Positions 55,699 through 64,000 of a DNA stretch of 64,000 nucleotides are shown here, one piece after another. A program made the position numbers and the translations under genes. The number at the start of each line of letters is the position of its first letter. The first letter of the stretch is position 1. This DNA is from Saprospiraceae bacterium (GTDB lineage: Bacteria; Bacteroidota; Bacteroidia; Chitinophagales; Saprospiraceae), in assembly GCA_027488935.1 (NCBI GenBank), contig JAIYAP010000037.1:1-64000 (forward strand), in the 5' to 3' direction. Below the pieces are notes generated by a model. That model did not search any database and was not told where the DNA came from. It worked only from the letters and a program-made list of their open reading frames with translations.

Positions 55699-56916
55699 AT
55701 GAAAAAAGTAATTTTAGGATTTAGCGGCGGATTGGACACCACTTTCTGCGTAAAATACCTGCAAGAACAAGGTTACGCCGTCATTGCGGTTACCGTGGAT
55801 ACGGGTGGGTTTTCGAAAGAAGAACTGGCCCAAATTGAGCAACATGCTTACCATTTAGGTGCCCAGCAACATATCACGGTAGATGCTGTAAGGGGATATT
55901 ACGACCGCATTATTCAGTACCTGATTTTTGGTAATGTGTTGAAAAACAACACCTACCCACTTTCCGTAAGCGCCGAACGACTCACCCAGGCCCTGGCCAT
56001 TGCCGAGGTAGCACGCGATATGGATGCCGATGCAGTCGCCCACGGTAGCACAGGCGCCGGCAATGACCAGGTGCGGTTTGATATGATTTTTCAAATTGAA
56101 CTGCCCAATACGCCCATTATTACGCCGATCCGCGACCTGCAATTGAGCCGGGCCGACGAAATTGCCTATCTCGCCGAGCGTGGGGTGGTAATTTCTACTG
56201 AAAAAGCGGCTTATTCTATTAATAAAGGTCTTTGGGGCACCTCAGTGGGCGGAAGGGAAACCTTGCAATCGAATGGGGCTTTACCCGAATCGGCCTGGCC
56301 AACGCCCGTTTCCAAACATACCCCAGAGGCCATTTCCATTGAATATGAAAAAGGTACACCCGTTGCCCTCAACGGACAAACCTTCGATCATCCGGTGGAT
56401 TTGATTCAAACCCTGCAAGCGATTGCGCAACCTTTTGGCATCGGCCGCGATATCCATGTGGGCGATACCATCATTGGCATCAAAGGCCGGGTTGGATTTG
56501 AGGCGGCTGCACCGGTGTTGCTGATCAAGGCCCACCATGCTCTTGAGAAGCATGTGTTGACCAAATGGCAACTTTCCTGGAAAGATACCCTGGCGCAATT
56601 TTACGGCAACTGGCTCCATGAAGGCCAGATTTTGGACCCGGTGATGCGCGATATTGAAGCATTTTTGGATAATAGCCAGCAAATGGTGACTGGAACGGTG
56701 CATATCACCTTGTTTCCCCATCATTTCCAAATCACCGGCGTGGAGTCGGCGCACGACCTGATGTCGGCCAAATTTGGTGCCTATGGCGAAATGAACAAAG
56801 GCTGGACCGGCGAAGAAGTGAAAGGTTTTACCCGCATTTTTGGACAACAAACCCGCATATGGCGGCAGGTAAACAGCGCAGAAACGGCGCTCGAAACGGA
56901 GGCAAGTCATGGATAA
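55699..56916 (+). CDS. argG: argininosuccinate synthase
   Basis: 405 aa. Joins citrulline and aspartate with ATP to form argininosuccinate, the penultimate step of arginine synthesis, in the cytoplasm. The N-terminal PP-loop is GFSGGLDTTFCVKYL (residues 7-21); AHGSTGAGNDQVRFD and YSINKGLWGTSVGGRET are strongly conserved family blocks. Its style (VDTGGFSKEELAQIE) is that of the Bacteroidota branch. Length is normal. The argC start lies inside its 3' end (8-bp overlap), so the two are translationally coupled. Confidence 0.96.
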   Translation: MKKVILGFSGGLDTTFCVKYLQEQGYAVIAVTVDTGGFSKEELAQIEQHAYHLGAQQHITVDAVRGYYDRIIQYLIFGNVLKNNTYPLSVSAERLTQALAIAEVARDMDADAVAHGSTGAGNDQVRFDMIFQIELPNTPIITPIRDLQLSRADEIAYLAERGVVISTEKAAYSINKGLWGTSVGGRETLQSNGALPESAWPTPVSKHTPEAISIEYEKGTPVALNGQTFDHPVDLIQTLQAIAQPFGIGRDIHVGDTIIGIKGRVGFEAAAPVLLIKAHHALEKHVLTKWQLSWKDTLAQFYGNWLHEGQILDPVMRDIEAFLDNSQQMVTGTVHITLFPHHFQITGVESAHDLMSAKFGAYGEMNKGWTGEEVKGFTRIFGQQTRIWRQVNSAETALETEASHG

Positions 56917-57895
56917 GGAAGCATTGCTAAAGGTGGGTATTGTTGGGGCGGCAGGTTACACGGGCGGCGAATTGATCCGTTTGCTGCTGAACCATCCCAA
57001 CGTACACCTCGTTTGGGCCCAAAGCAGAAGTCAGGCAGGCAAACCGTTTTCCAGCGCGCATTCCGATTTATTGGGTGAAACCGACCAAGTATTTGTAGCG
57101 CTGGCCGATTTGGAAGCCGTAGATCTGGTGTTTTTATGCCTGGCACATGGTGATTCAAAACAATGGTTGGAACAACAAAATCCGACCAATCAATTGAAAG
57201 TCATTGACTTAAGCAGCGATTTTCGACCAGGTGGCACTTGGGGCGACCGTGCCTTTGTGTATGGATTGCCCGAACGTAATCGGGTTGAAATCCAGTCTGC
57301 CGGACTCGTTGCAAATCCGGGCTGTTTTGCTACGGCTTTACAACTTGCTTTGCTACCCTTGGCGTTGGCCGGAAAATTGACAGACGCGGTGTATGCAACG
57401 GGCATCACCGGCGCAACCGGAGGCGGACAAGCCTTAAGTGAAACGGCACATTTCCCTTGGCGGCATGCCAACGTATCGGCCTACAAAACCCTGACGCACC
57501 AACACATTACCGAAGTGCGTGCAGGATTGCGCATGGGTGGTCATCCGGCCCCTTTGGTGCATTTTGTGCCTTGGCGGGGCGATTTTGCCCGGGGCATTTA
57601 TATTTCAGCCACCTTGTCTTGCGCATTGAGCCAGCAGGAAGTGCTCGAATTGTTCCAAAAAGCATACGCCAGCCATCCGTTTACCATCGTGCACAACGAC
57701 CTGATCGACCTTAAAATGGCCGTAAATACCAATAAATGTGTGCTGTTTCCCGAAAAACAAGGCAACATGCTGGTGGTCCATGCGGCCATTGACAATTTGC
57801 TTAAAGGTGCCAGCGGACAAGCCGTTCAAAATATGAATTTAATGATGGGTTGGCCGGAAAGCACCGGTTTGCACTTAAAAGCCAGCGCATTTTAA
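56909..57895 (+). CDS. argC: N-acyl-gamma-glutamyl-phosphate reductase
   Basis: 328 aa. NADPH-dependent reduction of N-acyl-glutamyl phosphate to the semialdehyde, third step of the pathway. The nucleotide-binding loop is VGIVGAAGYTGGELIRLL (residues 9-26), the catalytic Cys139 is in ANPGCFAT, and the HFPWRHANVSAY and HFVPWRGDFARGIY blocks follow. Start overlaps argG by 8 bp; argD starts 11 bp after its stop. An SD-like GGAGG precedes the start, uncommon in this phylum. Confidence 0.95.
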   Translation: MDKEALLKVGIVGAAGYTGGELIRLLLNHPNVHLVWAQSRSQAGKPFSSAHSDLLGETDQVFVALADLEAVDLVFLCLAHGDSKQWLEQQNPTNQLKVIDLSSDFRPGGTWGDRAFVYGLPERNRVEIQSAGLVANPGCFATALQLALLPLALAGKLTDAVYATGITGATGGGQALSETAHFPWRHANVSAYKTLTHQHITEVRAGLRMGGHPAPLVHFVPWRGDFARGIYISATLSCALSQQEVLELFQKAYASHPFTIVHNDLIDLKMAVNTNKCVLFPEKQGNMLVVHAAIDNLLKGASGQAVQNMNLMMGWPESTGLHLKASAF

Positions 57896-57906
57896 CAATA
57901 AAGCCT

Positions 57907-59052
57907 ATGAAACTTTTTGATGTTTATCCTTTGCAGCCCCTCGCGATCGTGCGCGGACAAGGCGCATACGTGTGGGACGCGCAAGACCAGCGTTACCTCG
58001 ATATGTATGGCGGGCATGCGGTTATTTCCATTGGGCACAGTCATCCACACTGGGTGGCCCGCATCGAAGACCAATTGAAAAAACTGGCATTTTACTCCAA
58101 TTCGGTACACATGCCCATTCAGGCGCAGTTGGCCGAGAAATTAGGGTTGGTGAGTGGAAAGCCTGATTATCAATTGTTTTTGTGCAATTCTGGGGCAGAA
58201 GCCAATGAAAATGCGCTCAAATTGGCCTCTTTTCATACCGGTAAAAAAACGATCCTGGCCATGCGCAATGGATTTCACGGTCGCACCTCTTTGGCTGTGG
58301 CCGCTACCGATAATCCATCGATTGTTGCACCGGTCAATCAGACTGAAAATGTGGTTTTCCTGCCTTTCAACGACGAACAGGCACTTGAAACGGCATTTTC
58401 CCAACATGAAGTGGCGGCGGTAATCATAGAAGGCATCCAGGGTGTGGGCGGCATTCGGGAAGCATCGGTATCGTTTTTACAAAAAATACGCGCTTTGTGC
58501 GATGCAAACAATGCAGTGTACATCGCCGATTCGGTGCAGTGTGGTTACGGACGCAGCGGGCAGTTTTTTGCCCATGATTACGCGGGCGTGCAGGCCGATA
58601 TTTATACCACAGCCAAAGGCATGGGCAACGGTTTTCCGGTAGCGGGTGTGGTAATTGCTCCGCATTTGAAACCGAAATACGGGATGCTGGGCACCACATT
58701 TGGCGGCAATCCGCTTGCATGTGCGGCTGCTTTGGCGGTGTTGGAAGTAATTGAACAAGAAGGTCTTATGGAAAACGCGCGCATCCAGGGCGATTATTTA
58801 ATGGATGCGTTGCGCGGGATGTCATCTTTGGAAAACGTGCGTGGTCGCGGTTTGATGATCGGGTTTGATTTGCCGGAGGCCCAGGCCGATTTGCGCAAAA
58901 AACTGCTGATGGAGCAAGGTGTGTTTACAGGCGAAGCCAAGCCACGGGTAGTGCGTTTGCTGCCCAGTTTGGCCCTTACCCGGGTAGAAGCCGATTTATT
59001 TCTCGAAAAAATGCACGCAGCCTTGCTGACCGACGTGCCCATTTTACACTAA
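57907..59052 (+). CDS. argD: N-acylornithine aminotransferase
   Basis: 381 aa class III PLP-dependent aminotransferase, converting N-acyl-glutamate semialdehyde to N-acyl-ornithine with glutamate as amino donor. NSGAEANENALKLA (94-107) binds the cofactor phosphate and Lys237 in TTAKGMGNGFP is the Schiff-base lysine. The usual DEVQ/DEIQ motif before GYGRSG reads DSVQ here (Asp208 kept, Glu replaced by Ser), a small departure from the family. The ATG at 57907 is chosen because the in-frame ATG at 57850 lies inside argC. Confidence 0.93.
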   Translation: MKLFDVYPLQPLAIVRGQGAYVWDAQDQRYLDMYGGHAVISIGHSHPHWVARIEDQLKKLAFYSNSVHMPIQAQLAEKLGLVSGKPDYQLFLCNSGAEANENALKLASFHTGKKTILAMRNGFHGRTSLAVAATDNPSIVAPVNQTENVVFLPFNDEQALETAFSQHEVAAVIIEGIQGVGGIREASVSFLQKIRALCDANNAVYIADSVQCGYGRSGQFFAHDYAGVQADIYTTAKGMGNGFPVAGVVIAPHLKPKYGMLGTTFGGNPLACAAALAVLEVIEQEGLMENARIQGDYLMDALRGMSSLENVRGRGLMIGFDLPEAQADLRKKLLMEQGVFTGEAKPRVVRLLPSLALTRVEADLFLEKMHAALLTDVPILH

Positions 59053-59054
59053 AC

Positions 59055-60002
59055 ATGCAACATTTTCGCAACGTTCAGGACGTACCTGATATACAGGCCC
59101 TGGTAGATTTGGCCTTTGCCTGCAAACAAGACCCACGGCATCTACACGGCTTGGGGACGGGCAAAACCCTGGGGATGGTCATGCTCAATCCGAGTACCCG
59201 TACCCGCATCAGCACCCAATTGGCTGCCAGGCACTTAGGCATGGAAGTGGTGGTATTTAATGCCGATAAAGACGGTTGGGCGCTTGAATTTGGCGAAGAT
59301 GTCATCATGAATGGCACCACCGTAGAACACATTCGCGAAGCCGCCCCGGTATTTGGGGCTTATTTTGATGTGTTGGGCCTACGCAGTTTTCCGGCCCTGC
59401 AAGACGCCGCTGCCGATCAATCGGAGTCCATTTTACAGCAGTTTGTGCGCTATTCCGGGGTGCCGGTGGTGAGTTTGGAGAGTGCCACCCTGCATCCTTT
59501 GCAAAGTTTGGCCGATTTAATGACCATCCAGGCGCTATTTCAAGAAAAACGGAAACCGCGGATCGCATTGAGCTGGGCACCGCATATGAAACCCTTGCCC
59601 CATTGTGTTGCCAATTCTTTCGCCCAATGGATTACGGCCTGGGGCGGCGCTGATTTTGTCATTGCGCATCCGGAAGCTTATGCATTGGACCCTGCCTACA
59701 CAGCGGGCGCTGAAATCGTACACGATCAGCAAAAAGCCTTACAAGGTGCTGATTTTGTGTATGTTAAGAACTGGAGTGCTACCGAACCTTACGGAACGAT
59801 GCCTTGCAGTGACCCATCGTGGATGCTGCATTTGGATCGATTAGATATTACGAACAACGCCCATGTCATGCATTGTTTGCCGGTACGGCGCAATCTGGAA
59901 CTGGGCGCTGATATTTTGGATAGTACGCATAGTGTGGTGGTGCAACAGGCATCGAACCGGGTTTGGGCGGCACAGGCCGTTTTGTCACAATTGTTGAATT
60001 GA
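59055..60002 (+). CDS. argF': N-acylornithine carbamoyltransferase, probably N-succinylornithine-specific
   Basis: 315 aa transcarbamylase of the ArgF' (AOTCase/SOTCase) branch rather than ordinary ornithine transcarbamylase. Carbamoyl-phosphate site STRTR is at residues 47-51, WAPHMKPLPHCVANSFAQW and HCLPVRRNLELG are diagnostic of the branch. At the specificity position (Glu92 in Xanthomonas acetylornithine enzyme, Pro90 in Bacteroides fragilis succinylornithine enzyme) this protein has Val90 (NGTTVEHIREA). Published E92V mutants of the Xanthomonas enzyme use succinylornithine, so this one is predicted to as well. It begins 2 bp after argD. Confidence 0.92.
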   Translation: MQHFRNVQDVPDIQALVDLAFACKQDPRHLHGLGTGKTLGMVMLNPSTRTRISTQLAARHLGMEVVVFNADKDGWALEFGEDVIMNGTTVEHIREAAPVFGAYFDVLGLRSFPALQDAAADQSESILQQFVRYSGVPVVSLESATLHPLQSLADLMTIQALFQEKRKPRIALSWAPHMKPLPHCVANSFAQWITAWGGADFVIAHPEAYALDPAYTAGAEIVHDQQKALQGADFVYVKNWSATEPYGTMPCSDPSWMLHLDRLDITNNAHVMHCLPVRRNLELGADILDSTHSVVVQQASNRVWAAQAVLSQLLN

Positions 60003-60030
60003 ACGCCTGAAAAGGCTTAAATAGTTGATT

Positions 60031-60831
60031 ATGAAAACGTTGGTTATCGTTAAAATTGGGGGAAACGTCTTAGACGATCCTGAGGCACGGGAATCATTTT
60101 TAGGAGACTTTGCTGCCTTGCCTGGACCAAAATTGTTGGTACACGGTGGTGGTAAAATCGCGTCCGAAATGGGGTTAAAACTCGGTTTGAAACCCACTTA
60201 TCACAATGGACGCCGTATCACCGATGATGCCACCATTGAATTGGTGAGCATGGTGTATGGAGGTTTGATCAATGGACAATTAACGGCACGCCTGCAATCC
60301 CTGGGTTGTAATGCGATTGGTTTGCGCGGTTCGGATGCCAATATTTTACCCGCCCGCAAACGTCCGAAAACCAGCGTCGATTTTGGCTGGGTGGGGGACC
60401 TCGATCCTTCCAAACTGGATCCTTTTTTCCTAAGCACCTTGCTGGGCATGGGTTTGACACCCGTCATTGCCCCGCTTACCCACGATAACCAAGGTAACAT
60501 CCTGAATACCAATGCGGATGCCATTGTTTCCACTTTGGCTACCTTGTTGTCGCCGATTTACAAAGTGCGGCTGATTTATTGTTTTGAGAAAAAAGGCGTG
60601 TTGGAACGGCCCGACGACGATGCGTCTGTGCTGTCGGAACTTACCCAGGAAGATTATTCCACGATGAAAGCCAATTGTTCGGCGCGGGGTGGCATGTTGC
60701 CCAAGTTGGACAGTGCCTTTGCCGCCGCAGCGGGTGGAGTGGATATGGTAATCATTGGAGCGGCCGAGGATTTGTGCAAAAATGTGAAAAAGAACGGCAC
60801 TTGTGGAACCCGGATTATGCTCCATAATTAA
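60031..60831 (+). CDS. argB: N-acylglutamate kinase
   Basis: 266 aa amino-acid kinase family enzyme that phosphorylates N-acetyl- (or N-succinyl-) glutamate. VKIGGNVLDD (N-terminal Lys and Gly loop), LLVHGGGKIASEM, and NTNADAIVSTLA are the expected ATP- and substrate-binding motifs; GGMLPKLDSAFAAAAGGV closes the family pattern. It lacks the N-terminal extra helix typical of hexameric arginine-inhibited forms, so arginine control at this step is not indicated. The ATG at 60031 is preferred to the TTG at 60025. A 28-bp gap separates it from argF'. Confidence 0.93.
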   Translation: MKTLVIVKIGGNVLDDPEARESFLGDFAALPGPKLLVHGGGKIASEMGLKLGLKPTYHNGRRITDDATIELVSMVYGGLINGQLTARLQSLGCNAIGLRGSDANILPARKRPKTSVDFGWVGDLDPSKLDPFFLSTLLGMGLTPVIAPLTHDNQGNILNTNADAIVSTLATLLSPIYKVRLIYCFEKKGVLERPDDDASVLSELTQEDYSTMKANCSARGGMLPKLDSAFAAAAGGVDMVIIGAAEDLCKNVKKNGTCGTRIMLHN

Positions 60832-60844
60832 TCACCGTCACCCA

Positions 60845-61945
60845 ATGCACCATAAAATGCAAGTCCCACCTTCAGGCATTCGTTTGGATTACCTTTTGGG
60901 TTTAAAAGGTTTGATTGGCATCCCCTCTTTTAGCAAAGATGAAGCGGGTACGGCGGCTTTTTTGCGGAATTGGATGGAAGCCGCGGGGATCGTAACCGAG
61001 CAAGCGGGCAACAATGTTTGGGCAAAAAACCTGCATTTTAACCCGGAAAAGCCCACGATTATGCTGGTTTCGCACCATGACACCGTGCGTCCGGCAGCTG
61101 GATATACCCGCGATCCGTTTTTACCGGAAATAGAAAATGGTCGTTTATACGGTTTAGGCAGCAATGACGCGGGCGGTCCGTTGGTGTGTATGGCTTCAGC
61201 GTTTGCTACTTTTTATGAATGCACGGATTTGCCTTACAACCTGATCTGGGTGGCTGCTGCGGAAGAAGAAATCAGTGGGTACGGCGGTATTGAAAGCGTA
61301 TTGCCGCATTTACCCACCATTTCCTGCGCTATTGTGGGCGAACCAACGGGTATGCAATTGGCCGTAGCTGAAAAAGGATTGATGGTGCTAGATGCTTACA
61401 ATACCGGAAAATCGGGCCATGCGGCGCGGGAAGAAGGGGTAAACGCCTTGTATGCAGCCCTCGAAGATATTGACCGCATTCGAAAATACCAGTTTCCTGA
61501 AACTTCCGAATGGCTGGGACCGGTAAAAATGAGCGTAACCTGCATTGAAACTAGCAACAAGGCCCATAATGTCGTGCCCGATACTTGCCATTGGGTCGTG
61601 GATGTGCGTTTGACCGACGCCTATACGCCGGAAGCAGTACTGGAAGCCTTGCGTGCGCAGGTACAGGCGCACCTGGAACCCCGCTCGATGCGTTTGCGGG
61701 CCACCGGCATTGCATTGGAGCATCCGTTGGTACAGGCGGGTTTGGCTTTGGGTAAACAGGCGTATGGTTCTCCGACCTTGAGCGACAAAGCTTTATTGCC
61801 CTTTCCTGCTTTAAAAATGGGCCCGGGCGAAAGTGCGCGCAGTCATACAGCCGACGAATACATTTTACTGACAGAATTGGCGGAAGGATACGCTGGATAT
61901 TGTGCCATGCTGGAAACAATGACGCGCAACAGCCTCCCAATTTAA
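60845..61945 (+). CDS. argE: M20 family N-acyl-citrulline/ornithine deacylase
   Basis: 366 aa zinc metallohydrolase of the M20 family. Metal and catalytic motifs: LVSHHDTV (His, Asp), GSNDAGGP (bridging Asp), AAEEEISGYGG (catalytic and metal Glu) and a C-terminal SHTADE His. In organisms with ArgF', this enzyme removes the acyl group from N-acyl-citrulline to give citrulline for ArgG; the order of genes fits. The ATG at 60845 is 13 bp after argB; an in-frame start at 60803 would overlap argB and is not supported. Confidence 0.9.
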   Translation: MHHKMQVPPSGIRLDYLLGLKGLIGIPSFSKDEAGTAAFLRNWMEAAGIVTEQAGNNVWAKNLHFNPEKPTIMLVSHHDTVRPAAGYTRDPFLPEIENGRLYGLGSNDAGGPLVCMASAFATFYECTDLPYNLIWVAAAEEEISGYGGIESVLPHLPTISCAIVGEPTGMQLAVAEKGLMVLDAYNTGKSGHAAREEGVNALYAALEDIDRIRKYQFPETSEWLGPVKMSVTCIETSNKAHNVVPDTCHWVVDVRLTDAYTPEAVLEALRAQVQAHLEPRSMRLRATGIALEHPLVQAGLALGKQAYGSPTLSDKALLPFPALKMGPGESARSHTADEYILLTELAEGYAGYCAMLETMTRNSLPI

Positions 61946-61957
61946 AAATTTACCGAA

Positions 61958-63301
61958 ATGAAACTTTGGCAACAATCGACGGCCTCGTCCGCATGGACAG
62001 AAGCCGTGCAAGCCTTTACAACCGGCCTTGACCGGGAAATGGATTTAATGTTGGCACCTTACGATGTGTTGGGTTCGCTGGCGCATTTGGCGATGTTAGA
62101 ACAGGTAGGACTGGTTTCCACAACCGAGGCATTGGCTTTAAAACGGGCCTTGCAGGCGATTTATCAAGAAATAGCGGCCGGACAATTTGAACTGGAGCCC
62201 GGTGCTGAAGATGTGCACTCGCAAATTGAAATGTTGCTCACGCGCAGGGTAGGGGAGGCTGGCAAAAAAATACATACCGGGCGCAGCCGCAATGACCAGG
62301 TGTTGGTCGATTTAAAATTGTTGTTTCGGGCCGAAATCGCGCAAATGGTAGCCAAAGTAAAGATGCTTTTTGATCAGTTATTGGCCAAAAGTGCAGCGCA
62401 TGCCCAGGATTTGATGCCCGGTTACACCCATTTTCAGGTGGCCATGCCATCGTCGGTGGGCCTTTGGTTGGGCGCTTATGCCGAGGGTTTGAGCGAAGAT
62501 TTATTCAGCATGCAGGCTGCTTTTCGCTTGGTGCAAAAGAATCCCTTAGGTTCGGCGGCGGGATATGGCTCTTCATTTCCGTTGGACCGCGATCTGACCA
62601 CTGCGTTATTGGGTTTTGAAGCGCCGCATGTCAATTCTGTGGCGGCGCAAATGGCAAGGGGCAAAACCGAGCGCGCGCTCGCACAGGCGATGGGCAATTT
62701 GGCGGCCACCTTGGGCAAGTTTTCGGCCGATTGTTGCCTTTTTATGGGGCAAAATTTCGGATTTATTGCTTTTCCCGATGCCTTAACCACCGGCAGCAGC
62801 ATCATGCCCCACAAGAAAAACCCGGATGTGTTTGAAATTGCGCGGGCCCGGTGTAATAGTTTGCAGGCCCTGCCCAACGAGATCGCCTTGATTACCAGCA
62901 ATTTACCATCGGGCTATCATCGCGATTTTCAGGTATTGAAAGAAAAACTGTTCCCTGCCTTTCAGGTGCTCAAAGATTGTCTCGATATGATCGGGCTGAT
63001 GGTAGAAAACATGCAGGTCAAGCAAGATATATTAGCCGATGCACGTTATCGTTATGTGTTTACGGTAGAATCCGTCAATCAGTTGGTGTTGTCGGGAATG
63101 CCCTTTCGGGAGGCGTATCACCAAGTAAGTCAGCAAGTTACGGCGGGGACCTACGAGCCCGCGCCGATGTTGCCGCACACGCATTTGGGGAGCATTGGGA
63201 ATTTGGGCAATGACCGGATTGCAGCGGGCATGGAAGCGGTGTTGGGTGGTTTTGGGTTTGAGCGGGTTTTGGCGGCTGAGCAGGGGTTGTTGGGTGGGTA
63301 G
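61958..63301 (+). CDS. argH: argininosuccinate lyase
   Basis: 447 aa. Cleaves argininosuccinate to arginine and fumarate, the last pathway step. It belongs to the fumarase/aspartase superfamily: EDVHSQIEMLL and GRSRNDQV near the N-terminus, GYTHFQVAMP in the middle, and the superfamily signature GSSIMPHKKNPDVFEIAR. Starts 12 bp after argE and ends the operon. No strong terminator is visible in the 35 bp before the next gene. Confidence 0.95.
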   Translation: MKLWQQSTASSAWTEAVQAFTTGLDREMDLMLAPYDVLGSLAHLAMLEQVGLVSTTEALALKRALQAIYQEIAAGQFELEPGAEDVHSQIEMLLTRRVGEAGKKIHTGRSRNDQVLVDLKLLFRAEIAQMVAKVKMLFDQLLAKSAAHAQDLMPGYTHFQVAMPSSVGLWLGAYAEGLSEDLFSMQAAFRLVQKNPLGSAAGYGSSFPLDRDLTTALLGFEAPHVNSVAAQMARGKTERALAQAMGNLAATLGKFSADCCLFMGQNFGFIAFPDALTTGSSIMPHKKNPDVFEIARARCNSLQALPNEIALITSNLPSGYHRDFQVLKEKLFPAFQVLKDCLDMIGLMVENMQVKQDILADARYRYVFTVESVNQLVLSGMPFREAYHQVSQQVTAGTYEPAPMLPHTHLGSIGNLGNDRIAAGMEAVLGGFGFERVLAAEQGLLGG

Positions 63302-63336
63302 TGTATTGTTAAGCAAAAAAATCCATTTCAAGTGCC

Positions 63337-64000
63337 ATGAAGATAAAATTTAATAAAATACTTAAATACCTCCTGATATTTATACCTGGTATCTTCCTGC
63401 TTCTAATATGCATTCCAAGGGCGTATCCTGTACCCAAAATGGAAAAGAACCAGGCAATGCAATTTTGGAATTTGCCAACGGGTTCAAAAATAGCTTATGC
63501 CCACATACCGGGAAAAGGCACCAGGAAATCCTCGCCAATTATTTTCTTGAATGGAGGACCGGGCGGGTATATCACAGATCAAGGCATTCAATTAAGATCA
63601 TCGCTCTCTGAGTTGGGTTACGATGTATATATGTATGACCAAATCGGAAGTGGGCAGTCTGATCGGTTAGCGCATATTTCGGAATACACAGCCGATCGGC
63701 ATAAAAAAGATTTGGAAGCAATCATTGATCAAATTGGTGCAGATCAGGTGATTTTAATTGGACAATCATGGGGGGCAGTTTTAGCAGTCCTGTATGCGGC
63801 GGATCATCCATCAAAAATTGAAAAAATGATTTTCACCTGTCCAGGTCCAATCTTCCCGGTGCGTTCGGAATTAATGGCCGTAAAACCGCCGGATCATTTG
63901 AATTTAGAATCGCCTGTTTTTAAAAATGCAGATGGGAATAGGAAGGCGAATAATTTACGGACGAAGGCGATGGCATTGTTTGCAACTACTTTTGGCGTAA
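63337..64000 (+). CDS. alpha/beta hydrolase, proline iminopeptidase-like (3' end outside window)
   Basis: Partial: 221 codons are visible and the frame is still open at the window edge. An N-terminal membrane or signal segment (ILKYLLIFIPGIFLLLICI) precedes an alpha/beta hydrolase domain with the oxyanion motif LNGGPGG and the nucleophile elbow IGQSWGAVLA (Ser in GQSWG), plus YDQIGSGQSD. This combination is typical of the proline iminopeptidase / S33 group. Probably an exported or membrane-anchored hydrolase; the substrate is not clear. It follows argH by 35 bp in the same direction but is unlikely to be part of arginine synthesis. Confidence 0.8.
   Translation, partial: MKIKFNKILKYLLIFIPGIFLLLICIPRAYPVPKMEKNQAMQFWNLPTGSKIAYAHIPGKGTRKSSPIIFLNGGPGGYITDQGIQLRSSLSELGYDVYMYDQIGSGQSDRLAHISEYTADRHKKDLEAIIDQIGADQVILIGQSWGAVLAVLYAADHPSKIEKMIFTCPGPIFPVRSELMAVKPPDHLNLESPVFKNADGNRKANNLRTKAMALFATTFGV

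Noticed and set aside
63302-63336. Terminator after the arginine operon
   Set aside because: No inverted repeat with a T run could be found in the short gap.

Overview
The window looks like chromosomal DNA of a Bacteroidota bacterium, most likely a Saprospiraceae/Chitinophagales-type gliding or polymer-degrading organism. The evidence is five secreted proteins with type IX secretion (T9SS) sorting tails (four type A, one type B/gliding-motility C-terminal), many lipoproteins with an ACKKE/SCKKE lipobox context, CarboxypepD-regulatory-like domains, promoters of the TTG / TAnnTTTG type, almost no Shine-Dalgarno sequences, and an arginine operon of the Bacteroidota type with an ArgF' transcarbamylase. 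No tRNA, rRNA or CRISPR array was recognised. Genus assignment is inference.

Layout. 1-12.7 kb: a heptanucleotide repeat running into galactokinase; a divergent GH29 fucosidase; two tandem PQQ-propeller-like lipoproteins; a thioester alpha-2-macroglobulin; a lipoprotein; and a cytochrome c / copper monooxygenase / T9SS fusion. 12.7-23.1 kb: a hybrid histidine kinase with an upstream FIST sensor gene, a possible 31-codon membrane peptide gene, mutS2, two cotH-like kinase paralogues, a small unknown gene and an aquaporin. 23.1-25.1 kb: an S9 peptidase.

25.1-37.1 kb is an accessory, partly AT-rich stretch of mostly minus-strand genes of unknown function: a SUKH-like protein, a zinc-peptidase-like protein, an AAA/DUF4143 ATPase, an SH3-domain protein, a T9SS cargo and a leucine-rich-repeat cargo. 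It holds several kinds of repeat: twin hairpins, attC-like hairpins with inverted repeats around one ORF, a ~190-bp duplicated promoter module in front of two unrelated genes, and 66-bp direct repeats flanking the LRR gene.

37.1-54.6 kb: a secreted EEP-family phosphodiesterase/nuclease, an ArsR-SRPBCC pair with clustered operator palindromes, a GT39 membrane glycosyltransferase, a 1337-aa BNR/LamG cargo protein, a PPP phosphatase, CorA, and a 2517-aa surface protein with 17 tandem ~84-aa repeats and a T9SS type B tail.

54.9-63.3 kb: a complete arginine operon, GNAT-argG-argC-argD-argF'-argB-argE-argH, with tight or overlapping junctions and an Arg-rich leader ORF plus hairpin in front. Residue 90 of ArgF' is Val, which by published mutagenesis predicts N-succinylornithine rather than N-acetylornithine as substrate, so the pathway may run on succinylated intermediates. 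The window ends inside an alpha/beta hydrolase gene.
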